Source: Glaciecola sp964446865 (GTDB lineage Bacteria > Pseudomonadota > Gammaproteobacteria > Enterobacterales > Alteromonadaceae). Taken from it: a stretch of DNA of 13,754 nt. This document shows positions 6,902 to 13,722 of the stretch, piece after piece (the stretch's first letter is position 1; each line of letters begins with the position of its first letter). The notes beneath the pieces are model-generated. The model searched no databases. It was not told the origin of the DNA and was given only the letters and a program-made list of their open reading frames with translations. The DNA is taken from contig CAYURD010000102.1 of NCBI GenBank assembly GCA_964446865.1, positions 1-13,754 of the forward strand, given 5' to 3'. A program made the translations under genes and the position numbers.

Positions 6902-7609
6902 ATGAGTAATCAGGTAAATCCTCATGCCAAAGTTCAGTTTGCCCAAATTGGCGTCGACAAAAGCCCTGTTGTGATTGTTGACGATTTTTTAGTGTCGACC
7001 GAAGCTGCCATATCAGAAGCTAGAAGCCTCAATTTTAACCAGCTTGGCGATGATCGCAATCGCTATTACCCGGGTGTGCGCTCAAGTATTGGCGGTGATT
7101 ACGGCATGACGGTTTTACGCGCAATAAGTGGATTTTTGTATCAACAGTGTAATGTGCCTTCATCTCTTACGCTTTATCCAATCGATGGCGTGTATTCCCT
7201 CGTATCTACTCCGGTAGAACATTTAGATTTGTTACAGTGTATTCCCCATTACGATAATAACGAAGCGCATAGTTTTGCCGCCTTACATTATTTAAACGAA
7301 GGGGATTTTGGTGGGACAGGTTTTTTTAGGCATATACCTACTGGATACGAGCAAATAACGCAAGAAAGAGTAGCTGACTATTTACGTGTGGGTCAAGAGC
7401 ACTTTGATATTGATGGGCCGCCCAAGCAGCAGTACTTTACTAAAAGTGAAGGTCAATTTGAGCTATTTGAACAAGTTGCCTACCGGCCCAACCGGCTTGT
7501 GTTGTATCCATCAACGCTGCTGCATTCAGGGCTTATTAGACCTGAAGACATTAACGGTGACCCGTTGACGGGCCGCTTGACGGCTAACTTCTTTATTGGG
7601 TTTGGTTGA
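6902..7609 (+). CDS. DUF6445-like protein, possible 2-oxoglutarate/Fe(II) oxygenase fold
   Basis: A 235-residue soluble protein resembling the DUF6445 family, assigned from remembered features: a conserved IPHYDNNEAHSFAALHYL segment, GGTGFFRHIPTGYEQI, and a C-terminal RLTANFFIGFG. Together His116-x-Asp118, His208 (in STLLHSGLI) and Arg225 look like the HxD...H metal triad plus 2-oxoglutarate-binding Arg of Fe(II) dioxygenases with a jelly-roll core, so an oxygenase or hydroxylase activity is plausible but inferred. DUF6445 proteins are, as I recall, often near tryptophan halogenase-type genes in marine bacteria; none is visible here, though the gap 58 bases downstream could hide a neighbour. 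ATG at 6902 has only a weak AGAGA site. It follows epmA by 153 bases and probably has its own promoter. Confidence 0.8.
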   Translation: MSNQVNPHAKVQFAQIGVDKSPVVIVDDFLVSTEAAISEARSLNFNQLGDDRNRYYPGVRSSIGGDYGMTVLRAISGFLYQQCNVPSSLTLYPIDGVYSLVSTPVEHLDLLQCIPHYDNNEAHSFAALHYLNEGDFGGTGFFRHIPTGYEQITQERVADYLRVGQEHFDIDGPPKQQYFTKSEGQFELFEQVAYRPNRLVLYPSTLLHSGLIRPEDINGDPLTGRLTANFFIGFG

Positions 7610-7641
7610 CGAGCAAATTAGCTTACGCTGCGTTTGCTCGT
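7609..7641 (+). terminator. hairpin overlapping the stop codon, candidate terminator
   Basis: ACGAGCAAA (7609-7617) and TTTGCTCGT (7633-7641) form a perfect 9-base stem with a 15-base loop. The stem begins on the last base of the TGA stop codon of the DUF6445-like gene. The bases after it (TTGTTGG) are only moderately T-rich. It lies 27 bases before the assembly gap. Confidence 0.45.
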
Positions 7642-7667
7642 TTGTTGGCTTAGTTGCTTCGTGCTCT

Positions 7668-7767
7668 NNNNNNNNNNNNNNNNNNNNNNNNNNNNNNNNN
7701 NNNNNNNNNNNNNNNNNNNNNNNNNNNNNNNNNNNNNNNNNNNNNNNNNNNNNNNNNNNNNNNNNNN
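7668..7767. other. assembly gap (100 N)
   Basis: Exactly 100 undetermined bases. This is the usual placeholder length for a scaffold join of unknown size, so the real distance between the DUF6445-like gene and the membrane protein at 7769 is not known and genes may be missing. Any reading frame that runs through it is meaningless. Confidence 0.95.
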
Positions 7768-7768
7768 T

Positions 7769-7969
7769 CTACTCGCTTCGCAATGCAACATACTCATCAT
7801 CAAGCTGTAGTGAGTAATAGACAAAGTGGCCTACAAAACCAAATGCGAGGGAAAGGGCTATCCATTTACCGCGCTTTTCTTTTTTCAATAGTTTGCTACT
7901 TGTGGCTGCTTTTACTGCAAAAACAATGTGCAAGGATGCATACAAGCCAATCATGAACATTTCAAACAT
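7769..7969 (-). CDS. small two-helix membrane protein (66 aa), unknown function
   Basis: A 66-residue protein with two predicted membrane helices, residues 4-21 (MFMIGLYASLHIVFAVKA) and 35-53 (KWIALSLAFGFVGHFVYYSL), joined by a strongly basic loop (SSKLLKKEKRGK). The positive-inside rule puts the loop in the cytoplasm. The start is well supported: ATG at 7969 follows AGAGG with 7 bases spacing. The helix-loop-helix layout loosely resembles PLD-nuclease N-terminal-type membrane peptides, but I cannot assign it. The TAG stop is one base from the scaffold gap, so the C-terminus rests on contig-end sequence and could be wrong. It is divergent from yqhD across 228 bases. Confidence 0.65.
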   Translation of the reverse strand: MFEMFMIGLYASLHIVFAVKAATSSKLLKKEKRGKWIALSLAFGFVGHFVYYSLQLDDEYVALRSE

Positions 7970-8041
7970 TTACTACCTCTTCACCGAGCTAAATTCGGGC
8001 AAAACAATATCACAAAAAATTGTGTGAAAAGCCCAATAACT

Positions 8042-8061
8042 TGATGCATGATTATACATCA
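8042..8061. promoter_or_regulatory. imperfect 20-base palindrome upstream of yqhD, candidate operator
   Basis: TGATGCATGATTATACATCA has 8 of 10 paired positions in perfect symmetry, with TGATG/CATCA as outer arms. It lies in the 228-base region between the divergent membrane-protein gene and yqhD, about 137 bases before the yqhD start. In E. coli yqhD is activated by the AraC-type YqhC; no such regulator gene is in the window. A second dyad, TCACA-N8-TGTGA, is at 8010-8027. The rest of this intergenic stretch shows no clear promoter by eye. Confidence 0.3.
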
Positions 8062-8197
8062 GTATGTTTTTGGGCCATTTGTTTATTCATCGTTTTTCGT
8101 TGAAGAAATAGTTCGAAAAAAGTGACCATTCAAGCAAAAAGTTCAGTAATAATACTCACACTTTAGTTTTCTATTAATTTTAACCATCGGAAGCATC

Positions 8198-9355
8198 ATG
8201 TATAACTTTGAATTTAAAAATCAAACCGAAATCCTTTTTGGCAAAGGCCAAGCCGCAAAGATTGGCAGTCGCATTCCCGCTAATGCAAAAGTTCTGTTTT
8301 TGTATGGCGGTGGCTCTATAAAGAAAAATGGCGTTTATAACGACGTTTGTGACTCACTGAAAGACATTTCGTTTGTTGAGTTTGCCGGTGTTGAGCCAAA
8401 TCCGACATATGAAACCTTGATGAAAGCCTTGGCAGTGATAAAAGAGCACAGCGTTGATTTTATTTTAGCGGTGGGTGGCGGCAGTGTCATTGATGGGGCA
8501 AAATTTCTAGCAGCGGCGACTCATTTTGAAGGTGAGCCTTGGGATATATTAGAAAAAGGCGCTGACTTTTCTAATCCATTGCCAATCGGTGCGGTGTTGA
8601 CCCTGCCGGCAACCGGATCAGAAAGTAACGGTAATTCAGTCGTGACTAAAAAAGCAACCCAGCAAAAACTGCCGTTTGGTAGTCCTACTGTTCAGCCAGT
8701 GTTTGCGGTACTTGACCCAGTATATACGTTTTCGTTGCCAATCAAGCAAATCAGTAACGGTGCGGTTGATGCATTTGTGCATGTTATCGAGCAATACTTA
8801 ACGTATCCGGTCAATGCACCTATTCAAGATGGGTTTGCTGAAACTATCTTAAAAACCTTAATCCAAGAAGGGCCAAAAGCGCTTGAAAACCCTCAAGATT
8901 ATGACACCCGTGCAAACGTAATGTGGGCGGCAACAATGGCCTTAAATGGACTAATTGGGCAGGGCGTGCCACAAGACTGGGCGACGCATATGATTGGGCA
9001 TGAATTCACCGCACTTTACGGGCTAGATCATGCACAAACACTCGCCATCGTATTGCCATCATTAATGCGTAAACAAAAAGGCAAAAAGGCTGAAAAAATT
9101 ATGCAATTAGGCCGAGAAGTCTTTAAATTATCTGCAGATTCGGATGAAGCACTTATTGATCAAACGATTGATGCTACTCAGGCATTTTTTGAATCGATGC
9201 AAGTGAAAACACGCATATCAGATTATGGACTTGAACGCAGTGCTATTGATGAGGTAATGGCTAAGTTAAAAGAAAATCAGCGCTTAAAACTAGGTGAGCA
9301 CCAAGATATTACGCTTGATGTATCAAAAGAGATCCTTGAGATGGCTTATGCATAA
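8198..9355 (+). CDS. yqhD: NADPH-dependent aldehyde reductase YqhD (iron-containing ADH family)
   Basis: A 385-residue group III (iron-type) alcohol dehydrogenase that follows E. coli YqhD end to end. YqhD reduces short-chain and lipid-peroxidation-derived aldehydes with NADPH and protects against reactive aldehydes. The N-terminal cofactor domain holds YGGGSIKKNG (36-45) and AVGGGSVIDGAKF (91-103). The ATGSESNGNSVV and VQPVFAVLDP segments follow. The metal ligands, aligned to E. coli D194, H198, H267 and H281, are Asp191, His195, His264 and His278 (in GAVDAFVHVIEQY, PQDWATHMIGHE and YGLDHAQTLA). No signal peptide; cytoplasmic. ATG at 8198 has GGAAG four bases before it, slightly close. The gene is monocistronic, ends at a strong hairpin and converges on the als-aldh operon, another aldehyde/pyruvate-handling unit. 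Confidence 0.94.
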   Translation: MYNFEFKNQTEILFGKGQAAKIGSRIPANAKVLFLYGGGSIKKNGVYNDVCDSLKDISFVEFAGVEPNPTYETLMKALAVIKEHSVDFILAVGGGSVIDGAKFLAAATHFEGEPWDILEKGADFSNPLPIGAVLTLPATGSESNGNSVVTKKATQQKLPFGSPTVQPVFAVLDPVYTFSLPIKQISNGAVDAFVHVIEQYLTYPVNAPIQDGFAETILKTLIQEGPKALENPQDYDTRANVMWAATMALNGLIGQGVPQDWATHMIGHEFTALYGLDHAQTLAIVLPSLMRKQKGKKAEKIMQLGREVFKLSADSDEALIDQTIDATQAFFESMQVKTRISDYGLERSAIDEVMAKLKENQRLKLGEHQDITLDVSKEILEMAYA

Positions 9356-9384
9356 ATAAGCTTGGCCACTCTTTACACGCGTTT

Positions 9385-9432
9385 AAAAGCCAAGCATCAC
9401 AAGTAAATATCACTGCCATGCTTGGCTTTTTT
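9385..9432. terminator. bidirectional rho-independent terminator between convergent units
   Basis: AAAAGCCAAGCAT (9385-9397) and ATGCTTGGCTTTT (9418-9430) form a perfect 13-base stem with a 20-base loop, ending in a run of six T (9427-9432). The A-run on the left arm gives four T on the other strand, so it can serve both yqhD (plus) and the aldehyde dehydrogenase (minus). Confidence 0.85.
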
Positions 9433-9440
9433 GTTAGCGT

Positions 9441-10874
9441 TTATGGGTGTGGATTACGCAACACCATTAATCTAATTTCGGTCATATCTTCAATGGCATA
9501 ACGAATGCCTTCTCGCCCTAAACCTGATTCTTTTACACCGCCATACGGCATGTTATCCACGCGCCAACTTGGTACATCGCCAATCACGACACCGCCAACT
9601 TCTAGGGTATCCCAAGCTGTATGTGCTTTGTATATATCGCGTGTAAAAATACCGGCTTGCAGGCCAAATTGACTGTTGTCGACTTCTTTTAAGGCTTCGT
9701 CAAAATCATTAAATTTACTCAGCACAGAAACTGGGCCAAACGCTTCTTCGCTGTTTACATCACAATCGTTAGGCACATTTTCAAGAATAGTGGCTTCTAA
9801 CATTGCGCCTTCTCGTTTACCACCGCACAGTAAATCTGCACCTTTAGATACGGCTTGTTTAATCCAATCTTCTAGACGTTTGGCTTCTGATTCGGCAATC
9901 ATGGGACCAATAAAAGTACTTTCATCTAAGGGATCGCCATGGACGAGTTGGCTGACTTTTTCCACAAAGGCCGACTTAAATTCATCATATATTGATTCGT
10001 GGACAATAATGCGTTGTACGCTAATGCAGCTTTGCCCGCTTTGGTAATACGCACCAAATACAATACGTTCTATGGCATCGTTTAAATCGGTATCGTGGTC
10101 AACTACGCATGCCGCATTGCCACCAAGCTCTAGTATGACAGGCTTTTTACCTGCTTTAGCTTTTAGCGCCCAGCCAACATCGGGTGAACCCGTAAAGCTT
10201 AGTAACTTAAAGCGATCGTCGGTGGTAAATAAGTCAGCGCCGTCTCTACTGCATGGCAAAATAGAAAATGAGCCTAGTGGCATATCAGTTTCTGCCAGTA
10301 CTTCGCCCATTATTATTGCACCAAGAGGTGTTCGGCTGGCTGGTTTTAGCACAAAACAACAGCCTGCAGCTATAGCTGGCGCCACTTTATGCGCGGCTAA
10401 ATTAAGTGGGAAGTTAAACGGTGAAATAAACGAACAAGGGCCAATTGGTACTCGTTTACTCATGCCAGAATAACCACGCGCTCGTTTGGTAATTTCAAGC
10501 TCAATCACCTCACCGGGTATGCGCACGGCTTCTTCAGCTGCAATTTTGAAAGTGTCTATTAGTCTTGTGACTTCACCGCGAGCGTCTTTAATGGGTTTGC
10601 CAGCTTCGATACAAAGCGCGTAGGCAAGTTCTTCAAAGCGCTCCTTAAATCGCATCACGCAGTGTTCTAATATTTGTTGACGTTGATAAGCCGGCATCTT
10701 GTTCATTGCTGGCTGAGCTTTTTCAGCCGCCGCTATTGCGCTATCAATAACGCTTGCATCGGCCAATGCAACTTGTGTGGCAACTTCTTGAGTATATTTG
10801 TTGGTGACATTTAAGTCGGTATTAGCAAATACTGCTTTGTTTGCTAAATAGTAGGGGTATGTTTTGTTAAGCAC
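9441..10874 (-). CDS. NAD(P)-dependent aldehyde dehydrogenase, lactaldehyde/SSADH-like
   Basis: A 477-residue ALDH superfamily enzyme that oxidises an aldehyde to its acid. Catalytic and cofactor residues are all present: Asn154 in SPFNFPLNLAAHK, Lys177 in VLKPASRTP, the SFTGSPDVG turn (226-234), Glu249 in LELGGNAA, the nucleophile Cys283 in YQSGQSCISVQR, and Glu377 in EEAFGPVSVL. The EVGGVVIGDVPSWRVDNMPY segment (425-444) and the C-terminal GLGREGIRYAIEDMTE point to the lactaldehyde dehydrogenase-like (family 21-type) branch; the true substrate is not known. The start is GTG at 10874, set by a strong AAGGAG 7 bases upstream. It is second in an operon, 14 bases after the acetolactate synthase stop, with the ribosome site directly behind that stop, so translational coupling is likely. 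Confidence 0.92.
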   Translation of the reverse strand: MLNKTYPYYLANKAVFANTDLNVTNKYTQEVATQVALADASVIDSAIAAAEKAQPAMNKMPAYQRQQILEHCVMRFKERFEELAYALCIEAGKPIKDARGEVTRLIDTFKIAAEEAVRIPGEVIELEITKRARGYSGMSKRVPIGPCSFISPFNFPLNLAAHKVAPAIAAGCCFVLKPASRTPLGAIIMGEVLAETDMPLGSFSILPCSRDGADLFTTDDRFKLLSFTGSPDVGWALKAKAGKKPVILELGGNAACVVDHDTDLNDAIERIVFGAYYQSGQSCISVQRIIVHESIYDEFKSAFVEKVSQLVHGDPLDESTFIGPMIAESEAKRLEDWIKQAVSKGADLLCGGKREGAMLEATILENVPNDCDVNSEEAFGPVSVLSKFNDFDEALKEVDNSQFGLQAGIFTRDIYKAHTAWDTLEVGGVVIGDVPSWRVDNMPYGGVKESGLGREGIRYAIEDMTEIRLMVLRNPHP

Positions 10875-10888
10875 TGTGTGGCTCCTTA

Positions 10889-12532
10889 TTACAGTTTGCT
10901 ACTCAGTTCACGAATACTGACGTTGAGTGTCTCATCGTTTAAGCTGTAGTCAACAGGCAAATCAATAAGATGCACCGCAGGCTCAGCAAGGCATTGCTCT
11001 ATTTGTGAGCGAATATCAGCAGCGCGGCTTATGCGCCACCCTTTACCGCCGTAACTTTCCACATATTTTACAAAGTCAGGGTTGCCATAATCAAGGCCAT
11101 AGTTTTCAAAGCCCATATTGCTTTGTTTCCACTTGATCATGCCATAGGCATCATCGCGCAATATGATCACAACAATGTGGAGCTTTAACCTTACCGCGGT
11201 TTCAATTTCTTGACTATTCATCATAAAGCCCCCATCGCCGCAAACGGTTACCACGGGGCGCTCTGGATACACTAACTTTGCAGCCATGGCAGATGGCAGG
11301 CCTGCGCCCATCGTCGCAAGGGCGTTATCGAGAAGAAGCGTATTTCGCATGGCTGCAGGATAGTTACGTGCAAACCAAATTTTATATACGCCGTTATCAA
11401 GGGTAACTATACCTTCTTTAGGCATTGCTGCTCTGAGCTCTTTTACCATGCGCTCTGGGAGCACTGGAAAGCGGTCGTCATCTTCCGATTCGCTTCTGTG
11501 CGCAATGTAGGCATCGTGCACGTCGGTATAAAAATCTAATTCCCATTTGCATGTTGCGTCGATGGCTTCTTTAATTTGCCAAATGCTATTAGCAATATCG
11601 CCCACAACTTCTAGCTGAGGAAAATAAACTGGGTCGACAGCCGCAGAGTCAAAATTAATATGAATGACTTGCTGGGATGAGCCCGTTTCCATAAAGAAAG
11701 GTGGCTTTTCTACAACATCATGGCCAACGTTAATAATGAGGTCTGCGCGAGATATCACTCTATGCACGAAGTCGCCAGAAGATAAGGCTGTATTACCCAT
11801 AAATTTTTCATCGGTTTCGTCGAGTACGCCTTTACCCATTTGCGTAGTAATAAATGGGATGCCGGTTTTGTCGACAAATTCACGTAGCATTTTTGAGGTG
11901 AGCTTACGGTTAGCGCCTGCGCCAATAAGTAATACTGGCGATTTTGCGTCCTCGATTTTCTCAACCGCCGCTTTTATAGATTTGTACTCGGCAATGGGGC
12001 GGCGAACTACACTAGGCGCTAAAATAGGCACTGATGTTTGTTCGTCTGCAATGTCTTCTGGTAATTCAATATGCACAGCGCCGGGTCGTTCTTCACTGGC
12101 GAGTCTAAACGCTTCTCTGACTACTGAAGGTATACGATCGCCACTAACGACCTGTGTGGTGTATTTGGTGATAGGGCGCATCATATCGACCACATCAATT
12201 ACCTGAAAGCGACCTTGCTTGCTGGTCTTAATTGGCTTTTGCCCGGTGATCATCAATATAGGCATAGCGCCAAGTTGTGCGTAAGCGGCAGGTGTCACTA
12301 AATTAGTTGCGCCGGGGCCTAGAGTAGATAAACATACGCCCACTTTCCCCGTTAGTCGTCCGTAGGTTGCCGCCATAAAGCCTGCGCCTTGCTCGTGGCG
12401 AGTGAGAATGAGTTTAATTGATGAGTTACGCAGGGATTCTAGTAAATCTAGATTTTCTTCACCAGGGATACCAAAAATGTATTCAACGCCTTCAGCTTCA
12501 AGCGCTTTTACCATTAGGTCAGATGCTTTCAT
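10889..12532 (-). CDS. acetolactate synthase, catabolic AlsS-like thiamine-diphosphate enzyme
   Basis: A 547-residue ThDP enzyme that should condense two pyruvates to 2-acetolactate plus CO2. Present are the cofactor-activating Glu47 (LTRHEQGAGFMAATYGRLTG), Gln110 in GRFQVIDVVDMMRPITKY, the central domain with LLIGAGANRKL (201-211), and the ThDP/Mg motif CGDGGFMMNSQE (431-442) with DD at 460-461 where NN or ND is common. The segment NVGHDVVEKPPFF (268-280) is closer to catabolic AlsS (GYDPIEYDP) than to the GARFDDR of biosynthetic IlvB, and no small regulatory subunit gene follows. Oxo-acid decarboxylases of the same superfamily remain possible. The start is ATG at 12532 with AGAGGA 5 bases upstream; the frame is open 28 codons further up, but that region holds the promoter and family alignment begins at MKASDLMVKALEAEGV. 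Confidence 0.9.
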   Translation of the reverse strand: MKASDLMVKALEAEGVEYIFGIPGEENLDLLESLRNSSIKLILTRHEQGAGFMAATYGRLTGKVGVCLSTLGPGATNLVTPAAYAQLGAMPILMITGQKPIKTSKQGRFQVIDVVDMMRPITKYTTQVVSGDRIPSVVREAFRLASEERPGAVHIELPEDIADEQTSVPILAPSVVRRPIAEYKSIKAAVEKIEDAKSPVLLIGAGANRKLTSKMLREFVDKTGIPFITTQMGKGVLDETDEKFMGNTALSSGDFVHRVISRADLIINVGHDVVEKPPFFMETGSSQQVIHINFDSAAVDPVYFPQLEVVGDIANSIWQIKEAIDATCKWELDFYTDVHDAYIAHRSESEDDDRFPVLPERMVKELRAAMPKEGIVTLDNGVYKIWFARNYPAAMRNTLLLDNALATMGAGLPSAMAAKLVYPERPVVTVCGDGGFMMNSQEIETAVRLKLHIVVIILRDDAYGMIKWKQSNMGFENYGLDYGNPDFVKYVESYGGKGWRISRAADIRSQIEQCLAEPAVHLIDLPVDYSLNDETLNVSIRELSSKL

Positions 12533-12570
12533 ATTCGTCCTCTTTAATTGATATATTTGTGAGCCAATTG

Positions 12571-12607
12571 TGCAAAAGTCATTTTTGAATATAAGCGTAC
12601 TTTTGCA
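12571..12607. promoter_or_regulatory. 9+9 base inverted repeat in divergent promoter region, candidate operator
   Basis: TGCAAAAGT (12571-12579) and ACTTTTGCA (12599-12607) are perfect inverted copies separated by 19 bases, with arm centres 28 bases apart. The arms flank the proposed als -10, and the right arm overlaps a possible -35 (TTGCAT, 12603-12608; -10 TAGGAT, 12626-12631) of the divergent DUF6671 gene. A regulator bound here could control both transcripts. No regulator gene is adjacent. Confidence 0.45.
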
Positions 12608-12616
12608 TCCTGACAC
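12588..12616 (-). promoter_or_regulatory. candidate sigma70 promoter of the als-aldh operon
   Basis: On the minus strand GTGTCA (12616-12611, 4 of 6) and TATATT (12593-12588, 5 of 6) are separated by 17 bases. Transcription would begin near 12581, giving a leader of about 49 bases before the ATG at 12532. Confidence 0.45.
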
Positions 12617-12686
12617 GGAATTAGCTAGGATTTACGCCCCTAAGTCTAGCGTTAACTGATACATAGTAAAGGCGAATACGAAAACA

Positions 12687-13517
12687 ATGAGCTCACACTT
12701 TACAGTCGAATCAAGCCTTGCATTGTTAACTAAACACGCAAAGCAGGACGTGCTGTCTCCCATTTTTACATCTCACTTTGATGCTAGTATTGTCGTGACT
12801 GATAAGACCGATACCGACACCTTGGGCACATTTGACAATGCAGTTGCTCGCACCTTAAGGCCTGACGAAGCGGCTTTAAAAAAAGCGTATTTGGCATGTC
12901 AACATACAGGATTAAACCAAGGACTAGGCAGTGAGGGCAGCTTTAACAGTATGATGGGCCTGGGCGTTGTTGACGAAGAAATATTAGCTTTTGTGGATAT
13001 AAAAAGAAATATTGAAGTCATTGCTAGTGCCAAGCAATTAATTGGGCTTGATGCTATAAACGCTAATGACGAGGCAGATCTAGAGGCTACGCTCGCGCCT
13101 TTTGTGGAAAAATATGCTGATAAACAACGCTGGTTATTACAAGATGACGATGCATGGATTAAAGGACTACGACCTAACGACATTCTCCAAAAAGTTAAAA
13201 AGTGGCCGGTCAGGCTCGACCCTGATTTTAGAGCGATGAATTGTCCAGCACGCCAAGAGATTATTGCCCTTGCGGCTAAGGATCTTGTAAAACGACTAAG
13301 TCACTTATGTCCCCAGTGCAATAGTGTGGACTTTGTGGCGAAGCATGATCCTAACAATCTTAAATATTTAGCTTGTGAGTTATGTAGTTTGCCTACCACT
13401 AGACTAGCGCCACCAGTAACAAGTTGCGACCACTGTGGTTTTGTTGAGGAAGTATCGGAAGCTGGAAATACGGCTAGCACAGCGAGTGCGATGTATTGTA
13501 CTTTTTGTAATCCATAA
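12687..13517 (+). CDS. DUF6671 family protein with C-terminal zinc ribbons
   Basis: A 276-residue cytoplasmic protein that I match from memory to DUF6671, a family of unknown function. Hallmarks are an N-terminal LLTKHAKQDVLSPIF, DTDTLGTF (42-49), a SEGSF motif (82-86) with conserved acidic residues after it, and RAMNCPARQEIIALAAKDLV (182-201). The C-terminal 70 residues hold four CxxC pairs, C208/C211, C230/C233, C247/C250 and C271/C274, which should form two zinc ribbons. No enzyme motif is obvious. ATG at 12687 has only a weak AAGGCG about 12 bases upstream, but the family N-terminus begins here. It is divergent from the acetolactate synthase operon with 154 bases between starts; a functional tie rests only on that arrangement. 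Confidence 0.85.
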   Translation: MSSHFTVESSLALLTKHAKQDVLSPIFTSHFDASIVVTDKTDTDTLGTFDNAVARTLRPDEAALKKAYLACQHTGLNQGLGSEGSFNSMMGLGVVDEEILAFVDIKRNIEVIASAKQLIGLDAINANDEADLEATLAPFVEKYADKQRWLLQDDDAWIKGLRPNDILQKVKKWPVRLDPDFRAMNCPARQEIIALAAKDLVKRLSHLCPQCNSVDFVAKHDPNNLKYLACELCSLPTTRLAPPVTSCDHCGFVEEVSEAGNTASTASAMYCTFCNP

Positions 13518-13528
13518 GGTGGCTAAAT

Positions 13529-13544
13529 AGCACTAAAAAGTGCT
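13529..13544 (+). terminator. short hairpin after the DUF6671 gene
   Basis: AGCACT and AGTGCT pair around an AAAA loop, 11 bases after the stop. There is no T-run (TAGGG follows), so it is a weak terminator candidate at best. Confidence 0.3.
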
Positions 13545-13558
13545 TAGGGTAATACAAG

Positions 13559-13722
13559 CTACGTCATTCCCGCGCAGGCGTAATGCTGTTCGGTTAAGAC
13601 TTCCTCGTCATCCTCGCGAAGGCGGGGATCTGGTTGATGTTATTGCAAAACTTATAAAAACATACATTTAGCTAAAATCGCGCAGTTCCAAGGAGGTTCC
13701 CGCCTGCGCGGGAATGACGTAG
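13559..13722. repeat. REP/MITE-like element bounded by 22-base perfect inverted repeats
   Basis: Bases 13559-13580 (beginning CTACGTCATTCCCGCG) and 13701-13722 (ending GGGAATGACGTAG) are perfect reverse complements over 22 bases, enclosing 120 bases without a gene. Each arm is itself half of a smaller palindrome: at the right, TTCCCGC-CTGC-GCGGGAA (13697-13714) is a perfect 7-base hairpin; at the left, the matching hairpin is degenerate. No target-site duplication is visible. Such GTCATTCCCGC palindromes are a common dispersed repeat class in proteobacterial genomes (known generally); copy number here cannot be judged. Confidence 0.7.
13610..13629. repeat. REP-like hairpin of a second type
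   Basis: ATCCTCGC-GAAG-GCGGGGAT, an 8-base stem with one T-G wobble and a GAAG loop, lies inside the larger inverted repeat. It resembles the CGTCATCC...GGGGATCTGG dispersed repeats that often accompany the GTCATTCCCGC type. Confidence 0.6.

Noticed and set aside
7596..7956. Open frames running through the N stretch
   Set aside because: They exist only because undetermined bases contain no stop codons.
8010..8027. CRP-like site TCACA-N8-TGTGA before yqhD
   Set aside because: CRP half-sites read TGTGA first and are 6 bases apart; here they are inverted and 8 apart.
9676..10473. Long open frames on the plus strand inside the aldehyde dehydrogenase gene
   Set aside because: They are antisense to a gene with all catalytic residues, have no family resemblance and arise from its codon composition.
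11664..12206. 180-codon open frame antisense to the acetolactate synthase gene
   Set aside because: It is Ser/Thr-rich with no domain features; the opposite strand is clearly the coding one.
12548..12575. Alternative als promoter (TTGCAC / TATCAA on the minus strand)
   Set aside because: Its start point would fall in the ribosome binding site, too close to the ATG.
12533..12616. 28-codon N-terminal extension of the acetolactate synthase
   Set aside because: The ATG at 12532 has a good ribosome site and matches the family start; the extension would cover the likely promoter and the inverted repeat.
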